Shown: positions 17,935 to 27,230 of the stretch, in pieces | How the letters are laid out: each line of letters begins with the position of its first letter | How positions within the stretch are numbered: the stretch's first letter is position 1 | Assembly (NCBI GenBank): GCA_045567335.1 | Contig: JBJLCZ010000003.1 | Location: forward strand, 1-64,000 | Direction of reading: 5' to 3' | Length of the DNA: 64,000 nt | Source: Pelagilacustribacter sp045567335 | GTDB lineage: Bacteria > Pseudomonadota > Alphaproteobacteria > Pelagibacterales > Pelagibacteraceae | Notes under the pieces: model-generated | What the model was told of the DNA's origin: nothing | The model's database searches: none | What the model saw: the letters and a program-made list of their open reading frames with translations, nothing else | Made by a program: the position numbers and the translations under genes

Positions 17935-18698
17935 TGTTAAAAAAAATTAATCTTAAAGGCAAAACAGCTTTAGTTACAGGAGCTGGCAAAGGATTGGGTA
18001 AAGCATGTGCTATTGCTTTAGCTGAAGCAGGAGCTAAAGTTTTTATTATCAGCAGAACAAAAAAAGATTTAGAAAAAGTGAATAAGATTATTAAAAAAAT
18101 CAAAGGATCTTGTAAATTTTTTATTTGCGATGTAACCGACAATGAATCTTTCAAAAAAGTTTTAAAAAAAATAAATAGATTAGACATTTTGGTAAATAAT
18201 GCAGGAAATAATAGACCAGAACATTTCACAAAAGTAAAAAAAGAAAACATGGAATATTTGACTGATTTAAATATGAAAGCTGTATTTAATGTGGCTCAGC
18301 TTTGCTCTCAAAAAATGATTAAACAAAAAAATAGAAAAGAAATTGGTGGATCTATTGTTCACATGTCTTCACAATTAGGTAAAGTTGGTTGTAACGGTAG
18401 AAATGTTTATAATATGAATAAATTTGGGGTTGAAGGTTTAGCAAGAGGAATGGCTAACGAACTAGCTAAATTTAATATAAGGGTTAATACTGTTTGTCCC
18501 ACTTTTGTTGAAACCCCAATGGTTAAAAAGTTTTTTAAAAATAAAAAATTTAAAAATAAAGTGTTAAAAAATATTCCACTAGGCAAAGTTGCCAAAGAAA
18601 GTGATGTGGCAACTGCTGTAGCTTTTTTAGCGGCAGATTCATCTTCGATGATAACTGGCACTTCGATAGTTGTTGATGGGGGTTGGACCGCACAATAA
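17934..18698 (+). CDS. Short-chain dehydrogenase/reductase (HpsO candidate)
   Basis: Classical SDR, 254 residues. The cofactor loop TGAGKGLGKACA, NNAGNN, the serine near VHMSSQLG, catalytic YNMNK and the ending GTSIVVDGGWTAQ are all present. The ATG overlaps the TerC stop (TAATG). In DHPS pathways HpsO is an SDR that oxidises DHPS at C2. This and the third SDR (19460) are the closest candidates, but the substrate cannot be read from the motifs. Confidence 0.88.
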   Translation: MLKKINLKGKTALVTGAGKGLGKACAIALAEAGAKVFIISRTKKDLEKVNKIIKKIKGSCKFFICDVTDNESFKKVLKKINRLDILVNNAGNNRPEHFTKVKKENMEYLTDLNMKAVFNVAQLCSQKMIKQKNRKEIGGSIVHMSSQLGKVGCNGRNVYNMNKFGVEGLARGMANELAKFNIRVNTVCPTFVETPMVKKFFKNKKFKNKVLKNIPLGKVAKESDVATAVAFLAADSSSMITGTSIVVDGGWTAQ

Positions 18699-19460
18699 AT
18701 GAAAACTATAATGATAACAGGTGGCACAAGTGGTATAGGACTGGATATAGCAAATTTTTTTTATAAAAAAAAATATAACATAGCTATTGCTGGTATATTA
18801 ACTAAATCTCAGCTAATTAAACTTAAAGTGTTATTTTCTTTAGATCGAAGCTTAATATTAAATTTAAATTTAATTAAAAAAAATAATGTTAAAAAATTTA
18901 CTAATCTAACCAAAAAAAAATTTAAAAAAATAGATGTTTTAGTCAACTGTGCAGGTAAACAACATGTGTCTCCTATATGTAAATTTCCAGATAAAATATG
19001 GGAATACATAATTAATATCAATTTAACCACTCCATTTAAAATAATTAAAGAAGTACTTCCTATAATGAGAAAAAACAAATGGGGAAGAATAATAAATATT
19101 TCATCTGCTCATGGAGTGGTCGCATCACATTTTAAAGCTGGATATGTTTCCTCAAAACACGGGTTAGTAGGTTTAACTAAAGTAGTATCTTTGGAAACAG
19201 CTAAAGAAAATATAACTTGTAATGCGATTGGACCCGGATTTGTTGATACTGAATTAGTGAGAGAACAAATAAAAAAATTAGCATCTCAAAAATCAACAAG
19301 TTTAAAAAAAGCAAGAGATAGTTTATTAATAAAACATGCAACAAATGAGTTTGTTAAAAAAAAAGATATTTCATCAATGGTTTATTATTTAACAACAGAC
19401 GAAGCATCACAAATTACAGGCTCAAATTTAATAATTGATGGAGGTTGGACAGCACAATAA
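18699..19460 (+). CDS. Short-chain dehydrogenase/reductase (3-hydroxybutyrate dehydrogenase-like)
   Basis: Classical SDR, 253 residues: TGGTSGIGLDIA, NCAGKQHVSP, catalytic region ISSAHGVVASHFKAGYVSSKHG, GPGFVDTELV and ending ITGSNLIIDGGWTAQ. The segment after the catalytic lysine (LLIKHATNEFVKKKDISSM) resembles bacterial 3-hydroxybutyrate dehydrogenases. It starts directly after the preceding stop and overlaps the next SDR by one base. The three SDRs share the GGWT ending and look like divergent paralogues. Confidence 0.87.
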   Translation: MKTIMITGGTSGIGLDIANFFYKKKYNIAIAGILTKSQLIKLKVLFSLDRSLILNLNLIKKNNVKKFTNLTKKKFKKIDVLVNCAGKQHVSPICKFPDKIWEYIININLTTPFKIIKEVLPIMRKNKWGRIINISSAHGVVASHFKAGYVSSKHGLVGLTKVVSLETAKENITCNAIGPGFVDTELVREQIKKLASQKSTSLKKARDSLLIKHATNEFVKKKDISSMVYYLTTDEASQITGSNLIIDGGWTAQ

Positions 19461-20224
19461 TGGGTATTTTTTTAAAGGATATAAACCTAAAAGGAAAAAC
19501 TGCTTTAATTACTGGAGCAACGAAAGGTTTGGGGCGAGGTGCTGCTGAAGCTATTGCGGAAGCTGGTGGAGATATAATTGCTATTGGAAGAAATCAATCT
19601 GAATTAAACAGTTTAGAAAAAAAAATCAAAACATTGAAAGTAAAATATAAATCATTTAATTGCGATGTTAACAATTATAATAGAATGAAAAATTTTATTA
19701 CAAGATTAAAAAAACTAGATATTTTAGTCAACAATGCAGGAACAAATATCCCAGAACCTTTTTTAAGTGTTAAAGAAAAATCACTAGAAACTATCTTAAA
19801 TGTTAACACAAAAGCAGTTTTTAATATTGCTCAACTTTGTGCAAATCAAATTATAAAGCTAAAAAGAAAAAATGGTTCAATAATAAATATTTCATCCATA
19901 TTTGGTCTTGTTGCTGGTCAAAAAAGAACTGTTTATAGCATGACTAAGTTTGGAGTTGAGGGATTAACTAAAGGCATGGCTTTAGATTTGGCAAAATATA
20001 ATATTAGAGTAAATAGTGTATGTCCTAATATTGTATTAACTCCAAGAACAAAAAAATATTTTGATGATAAAACATATAATAAATATGTAAAAGACAGTAC
20101 ACCAATTAAAAAAGTTGTTACAATAAGTGATGTTGCCACTTCGATCACTTTTTTGGCTTCAGAAGCTTCTTCAATGATTACAGGCACATCGATTGTTATT
20201 GATGGAGGATGGACTTCTAAATGA
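19460..20224 (+). CDS. Short-chain dehydrogenase/reductase (HpsO candidate, paralogue of 17934)
   Basis: Classical SDR, 254 residues, closer to the first SDR than to the second: LKGKTALITGATKGLGRGA, NNAGTNIPEPF, NISSIFGLVAGQ, catalytic YSMTKFGVEG, ending GTSIVIDGGWTSK. The ATG at 19460 overlaps the previous stop (TAATG) and is preferred to an in-frame TTG five codons upstream. It overlaps the peptidase start by 4 bases. A tandem duplication with diversification within the sulfonate island is likely. Confidence 0.87.
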   Translation: MGIFLKDINLKGKTALITGATKGLGRGAAEAIAEAGGDIIAIGRNQSELNSLEKKIKTLKVKYKSFNCDVNNYNRMKNFITRLKKLDILVNNAGTNIPEPFLSVKEKSLETILNVNTKAVFNIAQLCANQIIKLKRKNGSIINISSIFGLVAGQKRTVYSMTKFGVEGLTKGMALDLAKYNIRVNSVCPNIVLTPRTKKYFDDKTYNKYVKDSTPIKKVVTISDVATSITFLASEASSMITGTSIVIDGGWTSK

Positions 20225-21021
20225 AAAATACACTAGTAACTTTAATTTTAATTTTTTATTCAAATATTTTAAATGCTATTGAATTTGAAGGAAAGTTTGA
20301 ACAAGGTTCTTTTATTATTGGTAAAACTCAAAAAGGTTCAAATGTCGAAATAGATAATCGAAAAGTGAGATTAACAAAAGATGGTTATTTTGCTTTTGGT
20401 TTAGACAGAGATAGAAAAAACAATGTTGTAATTAAAGTTCGTAAAAATGGAAATACTCAAATAGTTGAAAAAAAAATTCTCAAACGATATTATAAAATTC
20501 AAAGAATTGACGGCTTACCGAAAAAACAAGTAACTCCTCCACCTGAGGTTTATGAACAAATTAAGAAAGATAACATATTAATTGGCAAAGCAAGATCAAT
20601 CGATACAACTTATGATTTTTTTAAAGACAAATTTATTAAACCAATTGATAAATATATCATCACTGGTGTATATGGCAGTCAAAGAATCTTAAATGGTAAA
20701 CCTAGACGTCCTCACTATGGTATCGATTTTCATGCACCTGAAGGCACGCCGGTTAAAGCTATGATGGATGGAGAAATAACTTTAGCTGAAAAAGATATGT
20801 ATTTTACTGGAGGTACAATCATATTTGATCACGGCCACGGTATCAGCACTTTATTTATGCACATGAAAGACGTAAATGTTAAGGTGGGGCAAAAAGTTAA
20901 GCAAGGCGAAGTTGTTGGTACTTTAGGAAAAAGTGGAAGAGCAACTGGGCCTCATTTAGATATTAGATTAAACTGGTTTGAAGTAAAATTGGATCCTGCA
21001 TCTATTCTTAAATTTAAATAA
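20221..21021 (+). CDS. M23-family (LytM) peptidase, secreted
   Basis: A periplasmic zinc endopeptidase-like protein, 266 residues. A signal peptide ends near LNAIE. The N-terminal beta-rich part precedes a C-terminal LytM domain with the zinc motif HYGIDFHAPEGTPV (HxxxD), then STLFMHM and GPHLDIRLNW (HxD/H pair). Members cut peptidoglycan cross-links or act as envelope regulators. It is the last gene of the GMC-SDR operon and converges with xsc, its stop directly abutting the xsc stop. There is no obvious link to sulfonates. Confidence 0.88.
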   Translation: MKNTLVTLILIFYSNILNAIEFEGKFEQGSFIIGKTQKGSNVEIDNRKVRLTKDGYFAFGLDRDRKNNVVIKVRKNGNTQIVEKKILKRYYKIQRIDGLPKKQVTPPPEVYEQIKKDNILIGKARSIDTTYDFFKDKFIKPIDKYIITGVYGSQRILNGKPRRPHYGIDFHAPEGTPVKAMMDGEITLAEKDMYFTGGTIIFDHGHGISTLFMHMKDVNVKVGQKVKQGEVVGTLGKSGRATGPHLDIRLNWFEVKLDPASILKFK

Positions 21022-22803
21022 TTAAATTAAACTTTTTTGAGGTCTCATATCCGCTTTTTTAATCCCTGCAACTTTAACAGGTTTTTTCATTGCGTCTCTT
21101 CTGAATGGTTCACCTAATTCTTGGTTTAAAATTACTTCTATAAAAGTTGTAACACCTTTTTTTTGATCTTCGCAAGATTGTTTAATTGCTTTTGTAGTTT
21201 CTTCCATTGTTCTAACTGTTACGCCCTTTAAACCGCAAGCATCAGCAACCTTAGCATAACTTAATTCGGGGTCTAATTCCGTACCAATAAAATTATTATC
21301 AAACCATAGTGTTGTATTTCTTTTTTCAGCACCCCATTGATAATTTCTAAAAATTACCATTGTAATAGAAGGCCACTCTTCTCGAGCACAGGAGCTCATT
21401 TCATTCATGCTTATTCCAAAAGCTCCATCACCTGCAAAACCAATTACTGGTGTTTCAGGGCAACCAATTTTTGCACCAAGAATTGCTGGAAAACCGTACC
21501 CACAAGGACCAAACAATCCTGGGGCTAAATATTTTCTTCCTTTTTCGAAAGTTGGATAAGCATTACCAATTGCACAATTGTTTCCAATATCACTGGAAAT
21601 AATAACATCTTCTGGCATGCCAGCTTGTATAGCTCTCCATGCTTGTCTTGGAGACATTCTATCTTTGTCTCTTTCCCTTGCTTCTTTGTTCCAAACAGTT
21701 CCTTTATCATCATCCTCATGATCTAAACTTGATAATTTTTGTAGCCATGCAGATTTTGTTTGATGTATTAAATCTTTTCTTTTTTGTCTGTCTGTATTAC
21801 CAGCTTTTGAAGATAGTTTGCCTAATAATTGCTGGGAAACCATTTTTGCGTCACCACAGATTGCTACAGAAACTTTTTTAGTTAACCCTATTCTATCTGA
21901 ATTCATATCTACTTGAATTATCTTTGCATTCTTAGGCCAATAATCTATTCCATATCCCGGTAAAGTAGAAAATGGATTTAATCTTGTGCCTAATGCCAAA
22001 ACAACGTCTGCTTTAGAAATTAATTCCATTGCAGCTTTAGATCCATTGTATCCTAAAGGGCCAACTGCTAAAGGATGACTTCCAGGAAAACTATCATTGT
22101 GTTGATATCCTGAACAGACTGGTGAGTCCAATTTTTCAGCTAGCTTTACGCAATCATCTATAGCTCCACCAATTACTACGCCTGCCCCAGATAAAATAAC
22201 TGGAAATTTTGCATTAGATAATAATTCTGCAGCTTTACTAATTGCTTCAGCGCCACCTGCTTGACGTTCTAATCTAACAATAGGTGGTAATTCTATGTCA
22301 ATCACTTGTGTCCAATAATCTCTTGGTACATTAATTTGTGCAGGAGCTGATCCTCTTATAGCTTTTTCAATAACTCGATTTAACACTTCTGCCATTCTTG
22401 ATGGGTCTCTAACTTCTTCCTGATAGCAAACCATATCTTTAAATAAATTCATTTGTTCTACTTCTTGAAAACCTCCTTGTCCCATTGTTTTATTTGCAGC
22501 TTGAGGAGTTACTAAAAGTAATGGTGTGTGGTTCCAGTATGCTGTTTTTATTGGTGTAACTAATCCTGTGATCCCAGGACCGTTTTGCGCAATCACCATA
22601 GACATTTTTCCAGTAGCTCTTGTATATCCATCTGCAATTAAACCACCATTAGTTTCGTGAGCTACATCCCAAAAAGTAATTCCAGCGTCGGGGAAGATAT
22701 CTGAAATAGGCATAAATGCCGACCCTATAATTCCGTAAGCATGTTCTATACCATGCATTTGTAAAACTTTTACAAAAGCTTCTTCAGTTGTCATTTTAGC
22801 CAT
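21022..22803 (-). CDS. xsc: Sulfoacetaldehyde acetyltransferase
   Basis: TPP-dependent enzyme converting sulfoacetaldehyde and phosphate into acetyl phosphate and sulfite. The 593-residue length fits Xsc. The catalytic glutamate is Glu50 in VAHETNGGLIADGY. The Xsc-typical N-terminus EEAFVKVLQMHGIEHAYGIIGSAFMPISDIF and the TPP motif GDGAFGISMNEMSS near residue 455 are present, with CGYGFPAILGAKIG upstream of it. It diverges from suyAB across 74 bases, so both sulfite-releasing branches may share control. Pta (4509) supplies the next step. No taurine aminotransferase or dehydrogenase appears in the window; it may lie with the taurine transporter beyond the left edge. Confidence 0.95.
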   Translation of the reverse strand: MAKMTTEEAFVKVLQMHGIEHAYGIIGSAFMPISDIFPDAGITFWDVAHETNGGLIADGYTRATGKMSMVIAQNGPGITGLVTPIKTAYWNHTPLLLVTPQAANKTMGQGGFQEVEQMNLFKDMVCYQEEVRDPSRMAEVLNRVIEKAIRGSAPAQINVPRDYWTQVIDIELPPIVRLERQAGGAEAISKAAELLSNAKFPVILSGAGVVIGGAIDDCVKLAEKLDSPVCSGYQHNDSFPGSHPLAVGPLGYNGSKAAMELISKADVVLALGTRLNPFSTLPGYGIDYWPKNAKIIQVDMNSDRIGLTKKVSVAICGDAKMVSQQLLGKLSSKAGNTDRQKRKDLIHQTKSAWLQKLSSLDHEDDDKGTVWNKEARERDKDRMSPRQAWRAIQAGMPEDVIISSDIGNNCAIGNAYPTFEKGRKYLAPGLFGPCGYGFPAILGAKIGCPETPVIGFAGDGAFGISMNEMSSCAREEWPSITMVIFRNYQWGAEKRNTTLWFDNNFIGTELDPELSYAKVADACGLKGVTVRTMEETTKAIKQSCEDQKKGVTTFIEVILNQELGEPFRRDAMKKPVKVAGIKKADMRPQKSLI

Positions 22804-22877
22804 AATTTATCCTGTGATTTAATAAAAAAACTTTCTTCCAATATATCAAAATATAGGCTATATCCAGAAGATATTTT
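22804..22877. promoter_or_regulatory. Divergent promoter spacer, xsc and suyAB
   Basis: A 74-base spacer separates the two diverging starts. It holds AT-rich -10-like words and a near-repeat TATATC/TATAGG/TATATCC around 22840-22867, which could be a shared operator. No clear consensus promoter can be fixed by eye. Confidence 0.4.
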
Positions 22878-23165
22878 ATGTCACAGACTGATCTAATCAT
22901 ACATGACGAAAAAGACAACGTAGCAGTAGTTGTAATAGAATCTACTAAAAAGGGCCAAGATTGTAATGCTTGGATAATGGAAAATGATAAAACTGTAAAA
23001 ATTAACTCAATTGCCGAGGTTCCTCTAGGCCACAAAATTGCCCTTCAAGACTTAAAGGAAGGTGATACTATTTTAAAATATGGTCATGATATTGGTAAAG
23101 TTGTTAAATCAATAAAAAAAGGTGAGCATGTTCATGTTCACAATGTTAAAACAAAAAAATGGTAA
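22878..23165 (+). CDS. suyA: (R)-sulfolactate sulfo-lyase, small SAF-domain subunit
   Basis: The 95-residue SAF-domain protein (UxaA N-terminal family) matches altronate dehydratase small-subunit proteins: VVIESTKKGQDCNAWIM, a conserved AEVPLGHKIALQDLKEGDTILKYG and GEHVHVHNVKTKKW. In sulfonate degraders this pair is SuyAB, which eliminates sulfite from (R)-sulfolactate to give pyruvate. It sits directly upstream of the large subunit (6-base gap). The altronate alternative is less likely because no uronate genes are present. Confidence 0.87.
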   Translation: MSQTDLIIHDEKDNVAVVVIESTKKGQDCNAWIMENDKTVKINSIAEVPLGHKIALQDLKEGDTILKYGHDIGKVVKSIKKGEHVHVHNVKTKKW

Positions 23166-23171
23166 AATAAA

Positions 23172-24338
23172 ATGGAAATTCCAAAGAGTTTTTTAGGATA
23201 TAAAAGAGAAAATGGAAGAGCTGGTACTAGAAATCATGTAATTATATTGCCTGTAGATGATATTTCTAATGCTTGTGCAGAGGCTGTTGCTAACAACATT
23301 AAGGGCACTATTGCACTGCCCCACTCTTATGGAAGACTACAATTTGGTGCAGACTTAGAATTACACTTCAGAACTATGATTGGCACTGGAAAAAATCCAA
23401 ATGTTGCTGCGGTTATAGTAGTTGGAATTGAGCCAAAATGGACAAAAAGAATTGTGGATGAAATAGCGAAAACAGGAAAACCTGTAGAAGGTTTTCACAT
23501 TGAACGTACAGGAGATATAGGAACTATAATGAAAGCTTCGAAAAAAGCACAAGAGTTTTCACAATGGGCTTCAGAAAAGCACAGAGTAGAGTGTCCAATG
23601 AGTGATTTGTGGATTTCTGTCAAGTGTGGAGAGTCTGATACTACATCTGGATTAGCTTCAAATCCTACGGTAGGAAATCTCATGGAGAAATTAGAGCCAC
23701 TTGGAGTACACTTATGTTTTGGCGAAACATCAGAACTAACAGGAGCAGAAACCGTTTGCGCTTCAAGAGGTGCAACAGCAGAAGCAAAAAATAAATTTAT
23801 GAAAACTTGGAACAGTTACAACGATTTTATTTTAAAAGAAGCAACAGATGATCTTTCAGAAAGTCAACCAACAGCAGGAAATATAGCTGGTGGATTAACA
23901 ACAATTGAAGAGAAGGCATTTGGAAATTTTCAAAAAATTGGTAATTTAAAATTTATTGATGTATTGGAACCAGCAGAAGAACCAAAAAAAGGTAAAGGTT
24001 TATATTTTATGGACACATCATCAGCAGCTGCAGAATGCATAACCCTTCAAGCAGCGGGTGGCTTTAATATTCATTTATTTCCTACTGGTCAAGGTAATAT
24101 TGTAGGTAATCCGATTGAACCTGTAATTAAACTAACAGCAAATCCATTAACAGCTAAAAGCATGAGTGAACACATTGATTGTGATGTCTCAAAAATACTT
24201 TCACGTCAAATGAATTTAGATCAAGCAGGTGATGAATTGATTAAATCTACAATAAAAGTTGCTAATGGTAGATTAACGTGCGCTGAAAGTTTAGGTCATA
24301 AAGAATTTGTTATGACTAAGCTTTACAGAAGTGCTTAA
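23172..24338 (+). CDS. suyB: (R)-sulfolactate sulfo-lyase, large subunit
   Basis: Large subunit of the UxaA/SuyB family, 388 residues. It starts LGYKRENGRAGTRNHVIILPVDD and contains ISVKCGESDTTSGLASNPTVG, ETSELTGAETV, and the C-terminal FPTGQGNIVGNPIEPVIKLTANP, all typical. Conserved cysteines are those in SVKCGESD, CASRG and TCAESLGH; the family uses a metal. With SuyA it gives pyruvate plus sulfite. The following HIT gene overlaps the stop by one base. Confidence 0.9.
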   Translation: MEIPKSFLGYKRENGRAGTRNHVIILPVDDISNACAEAVANNIKGTIALPHSYGRLQFGADLELHFRTMIGTGKNPNVAAVIVVGIEPKWTKRIVDEIAKTGKPVEGFHIERTGDIGTIMKASKKAQEFSQWASEKHRVECPMSDLWISVKCGESDTTSGLASNPTVGNLMEKLEPLGVHLCFGETSELTGAETVCASRGATAEAKNKFMKTWNSYNDFILKEATDDLSESQPTAGNIAGGLTTIEEKAFGNFQKIGNLKFIDVLEPAEEPKKGKGLYFMDTSSAAAECITLQAAGGFNIHLFPTGQGNIVGNPIEPVIKLTANPLTAKSMSEHIDCDVSKILSRQMNLDQAGDELIKSTIKVANGRLTCAESLGHKEFVMTKLYRSA

Positions 24339-24733
24339 TGTTAGAAAATAAAGAGTGTATTTTCTGCAACAAATCAAATTGCAATATAATATCGTTAACC
24401 AATTATTTTTTTATTATAAGAGATACAGCTTATCCAGTTACAAAACATCACACATTAATAATAACAAAAAGACATGTAAGTGATTTTTTTGAACTTACAT
24501 TTGATGAACTAAATGAATTAAATAAAATTTTAAAAGAACAAAAAAAAAATTTATTAAAATTAGATAAAAAAATTACAGGTTTTAACTTGGGAGTAAATGT
24601 TGGAAAAGATGCTGGTCAATCAATCATGCATTGTCATATTCATTTAATACCTAGAAGAAATGGCGATGTTAGAGATCCGAGTGGTGGAGTAAGAGGTGTG
24701 ATACCTGAAAAACAAAAGTATCACAAAACTTAA
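24338..24733 (+). CDS. HIT-family nucleotide hydrolase
   Basis: The 131-residue histidine-triad protein has HCHIHLIPR near the C-terminus, a CIFCNKS zinc-like Cys pair at the N-terminus, and RDTAYPVTKHHTLIITKRHV. HIT enzymes hydrolyse AMP-linked substrates such as adenosine phosphoramidate or Ap4A-type molecules. Coupling to suyB (TAATG) suggests a housekeeping hitch-hiker or clearance of AMP-adducts. Since APS is produced by the neighbouring Apr, an APS- or AMP-related substrate is a speculative possibility. Confidence 0.88.
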   Translation: MLENKECIFCNKSNCNIISLTNYFFIIRDTAYPVTKHHTLIITKRHVSDFFELTFDELNELNKILKEQKKNLLKLDKKITGFNLGVNVGKDAGQSIMHCHIHLIPRRNGDVRDPSGGVRGVIPEKQKYHKT

Positions 24734-24802
24734 TTGAATAATGCGACTAAATATCAATATCTATAAAAATTAAACAAATATAAAGACTAAATTATATTAA
24801 AA

Positions 24803-25891
24803 ATGCTTCAAATAAATAAAATTATAACTTTTATACCTGGAATAGTTTTAGCTTTAGTTCTTTATTTATTATCAGAAGGGATAAATAATGTTATTGGCAT
24901 CGAACTAATGGGTTACCAAAAAAGTCCCATTTCTAGCGTTATGATAGCAATAGTTATTGGTATAATAATGGGAAACGCTTTTATTCCAAGACCTGGTTTT
25001 AAAATAGGATTAAATTTTACACAAACCTACATTCTTAAGTTAGGAATTATTTGTTTAGGAATTAGATTAAGTTTTAGTGAATTTATCAAATTTGGGACAA
25101 TAGCAATACCACTAATTATAACCTGTATTGTAAGTGTATTAGTTTTAATAAAATTACTAATTAAAAAATTTAAAATTTCTTCAAAAATGTCATATTTAAT
25201 AGCTATAGGCACTAGTGTGTGTGGAGCTACAGCAATTGTGGCTACAGCCCCTGTAATAAATGCAAAAAAAGGTGAAGTAGCTTACTCTGTTGCAAATATT
25301 ACTCTATTTGGAGTTTTTTCGATGCTTGTATATCCTTACTTTGCAAATATTTATTTTGATGGAAATTCCTTATATGCAGGTCTATTTTTAGGTACATCTA
25401 TTCATGAAACATCACAAGTGGCTGCTGCTGGAATGATTTATGATCAGCAATTTAATAGTCCGGAGACGCTTAATATAGCTACTGTGACTAAATTAATACG
25501 AAATACTTTTTTGATTATTATGATACCTTTGTTTGGATATTTGTATAATAGAGGAAGTACTGAGGGTAAAACTGTATCGATTTTAAATATTTTTCCTTAT
25601 TTTGTATTAGGATTTATAGGTATGATAATTTTTAGAAATATTGGAGATCAAATAGTTCAAATACAAAATTATAATAATGATAATTGGAATACTTTTATCT
25701 TATTTATAAATGATTTAGCTCAAATTTGTTTGACAATGGCTATGGCAGCAGTTGGTATATCTACAAATTTAAGCGAGTTAAAAGAAATGGGCTACAAACC
25801 ATTTGTAGTTGGATTGATAGCTGCATTAACTGTAGGTATTGTGAGTATTGTAACTATACAGTCTTTTGAAAAAATTACTTCGTTACTTTAA
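24803..25891 (+). CDS. YeiH/UPF0324-family putative sulfate exporter
   Basis: Integral membrane protein of 362 residues and about 10 hydrophobic segments. The family motifs GTSVCGATAIVATAPVI, GLFLGTSIHETSQVAAAG and the C-terminal AAVGISTNLSELKEMGYKPF are present. The YeiH (PF03601) family is widely annotated as sulfate or sulfonate exporter. Its 3' end overlaps the TauE-type gene on the opposite strand by 17 bases. Export of sulfite or sulfate from the two desulfonation branches is the natural inference. Confidence 0.85.
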   Translation: MLQINKIITFIPGIVLALVLYLLSEGINNVIGIELMGYQKSPISSVMIAIVIGIIMGNAFIPRPGFKIGLNFTQTYILKLGIICLGIRLSFSEFIKFGTIAIPLIITCIVSVLVLIKLLIKKFKISSKMSYLIAIGTSVCGATAIVATAPVINAKKGEVAYSVANITLFGVFSMLVYPYFANIYFDGNSLYAGLFLGTSIHETSQVAAAGMIYDQQFNSPETLNIATVTKLIRNTFLIIMIPLFGYLYNRGSTEGKTVSILNIFPYFVLGFIGMIIFRNIGDQIVQIQNYNNDNWNTFILFINDLAQICLTMAMAAVGISTNLSELKEMGYKPFVVGLIAALTVGIVSIVTIQSFEKITSLL

Positions 25892-26969
25892 CATCTTCTA
25901 TTTTTTTTTTTCTAATATCACTTGTAATTTTCCTCAACCAAGCTGTGAGAGCTCCTAAACCAATCGCAAGTAAAATAGCGAATGCTCCGTACAACATTGG
26001 TGCATCATTAGAAAAGTTTAAAGTAAACTCAGCAAATGAATTTAAATCTGACTTAACTACTAGTGAACTAATTGCTTCATTGCTTTTTTCAGCAAAAAAT
26101 GAGTCGTATGCTATAGCAATAGCTACGGTACACAAAAGCATTGCAAACAAAGTTTTTAAGTGTGAACTGTCAAGATATTGTCCAAATTTTTGACCTAATT
26201 GAACTCCTAAAATTGAACCAAGAATTAATGGTATAACTAAAGTAAGATCAATTGAACCATAATTAAAAGCATGTAAAATAGTCACAATCGCACTTATGAA
26301 TATTGTTACAAATAAAGAAGTGCCAGGAATTAATTTTACTGGCATTCCAACAATATATATCATTGCTGGAACCATTAAAAATGCTCCACCAATTCCCATC
26401 ATGGCAGCTACGAAACCCACTATTAGTCCCAGTAAAATTGGAGTAAGAGCACTTTCATATAATTTGGATTTCGGAAATCTCATTCGTAATGGAAGTCCTT
26501 GGAACCAATTGTGTTGATGTAATTTTTTTTTTATTATAATTTTTTTTCTAGCTTGGTCTACTTCTTTAACACCCTCTATTATCATTAAAGTTCCAACGAT
26601 TGCTAATAAATACATATAGAGTAAAGATATAATTATACTTATTTTGCCGATTTCTGAGAAATAAGAGAATGTAGAAATTCCTAAAAGAGTTCCAATAACA
26701 CCTCCTGAAACAATCATTAGTCCCATTTTATAATCTAAAGTATTTTTAAAATAATGAGTTAATGAGCCAGAAACAGAAGTTGCCAAAATATTGTTAACTT
26801 CATTCGGGACGGCATAGGCAGGAGGAATGCCCATAAAAATTAAAAAAGGAGTCATAAGAAATCCCCCTCCTACTCCAAAAATTCCAGATAATATTCCTAC
26901 GAACAAACTTAAAAAAAGTAATAAAAAAATATCTACTGAGACTTGTGCAATTGGTAGATATATATCCAT
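25875..26969 (-). CDS. TauE/SafE-family sulfite exporter
   Basis: TSUP/TauE-family transporter, 364 residues, with two homologous halves: LSLFVGILSGIFGVGGGFLMTPFLIF near the N-terminus and LIVGFVAAMMGIGGAFLMVPAMIYIVG in the middle. The family is a sulfite exporter in taurine degraders. The N-terminal extension is short and the C-terminal tail ends in charged residues. It converges with the YeiH-type gene, giving two possible sulfur-anion exporters between the desulfonating enzymes and aprBA. Confidence 0.88.
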   Translation of the reverse strand: MDIYLPIAQVSVDIFLLLFLSLFVGILSGIFGVGGGFLMTPFLIFMGIPPAYAVPNEVNNILATSVSGSLTHYFKNTLDYKMGLMIVSGGVIGTLLGISTFSYFSEIGKISIIISLLYMYLLAIVGTLMIIEGVKEVDQARKKIIIKKKLHQHNWFQGLPLRMRFPKSKLYESALTPILLGLIVGFVAAMMGIGGAFLMVPAMIYIVGMPVKLIPGTSLFVTIFISAIVTILHAFNYGSIDLTLVIPLILGSILGVQLGQKFGQYLDSSHLKTLFAMLLCTVAIAIAYDSFFAEKSNEAISSLVVKSDLNSFAEFTLNFSNDAPMLYGAFAILLAIGLGALTAWLRKITSDIRKKKIEDVKVTK

Positions 26970-27029
26970 ACTTATCTAAATATTATTCATAAGATATGTT
27001 GTCAATAAATAGATGATATAATATGAATT

Positions 27030-27179
27030 TTAAATAAATTCTTTAAAAGTGCCAATTATAATAACTGCCCAGAATGCAATTAAACCTATATGTAATGCAG
27101 TTTTTAAACCTAGATAATTTGATAATTTTTGAAAAAATTTAAATGGGTTGTTAGTCAATTGCATATCTTTTAGTAACAT
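27030..27179 (-). CDS. Small single-span membrane protein, hypothetical
   Basis: The frame encodes 49 residues starting MLLKDMQLTNNPFKFFQ, then a hydrophobic helix TALHIGLIAFWAVIIIGTF and a short charged tail KEFI. It is clean from ATG to stop, fits between the apr operon's last gene and the TauE-type exporter on the same strand, and has no competing gene. A real small subunit or regulator of the exporter or Apr complex is possible. Support is limited to coding appearance and position. Confidence 0.5.
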   Translation of the reverse strand: MLLKDMQLTNNPFKFFQKLSNYLGLKTALHIGLIAFWAVIIIGTFKEFI

Positions 27180-27230
27180 AAGAATACTTATTTCTCAAAA
27201 AAATTTACAACTTAGAACAATCTGACGCAC

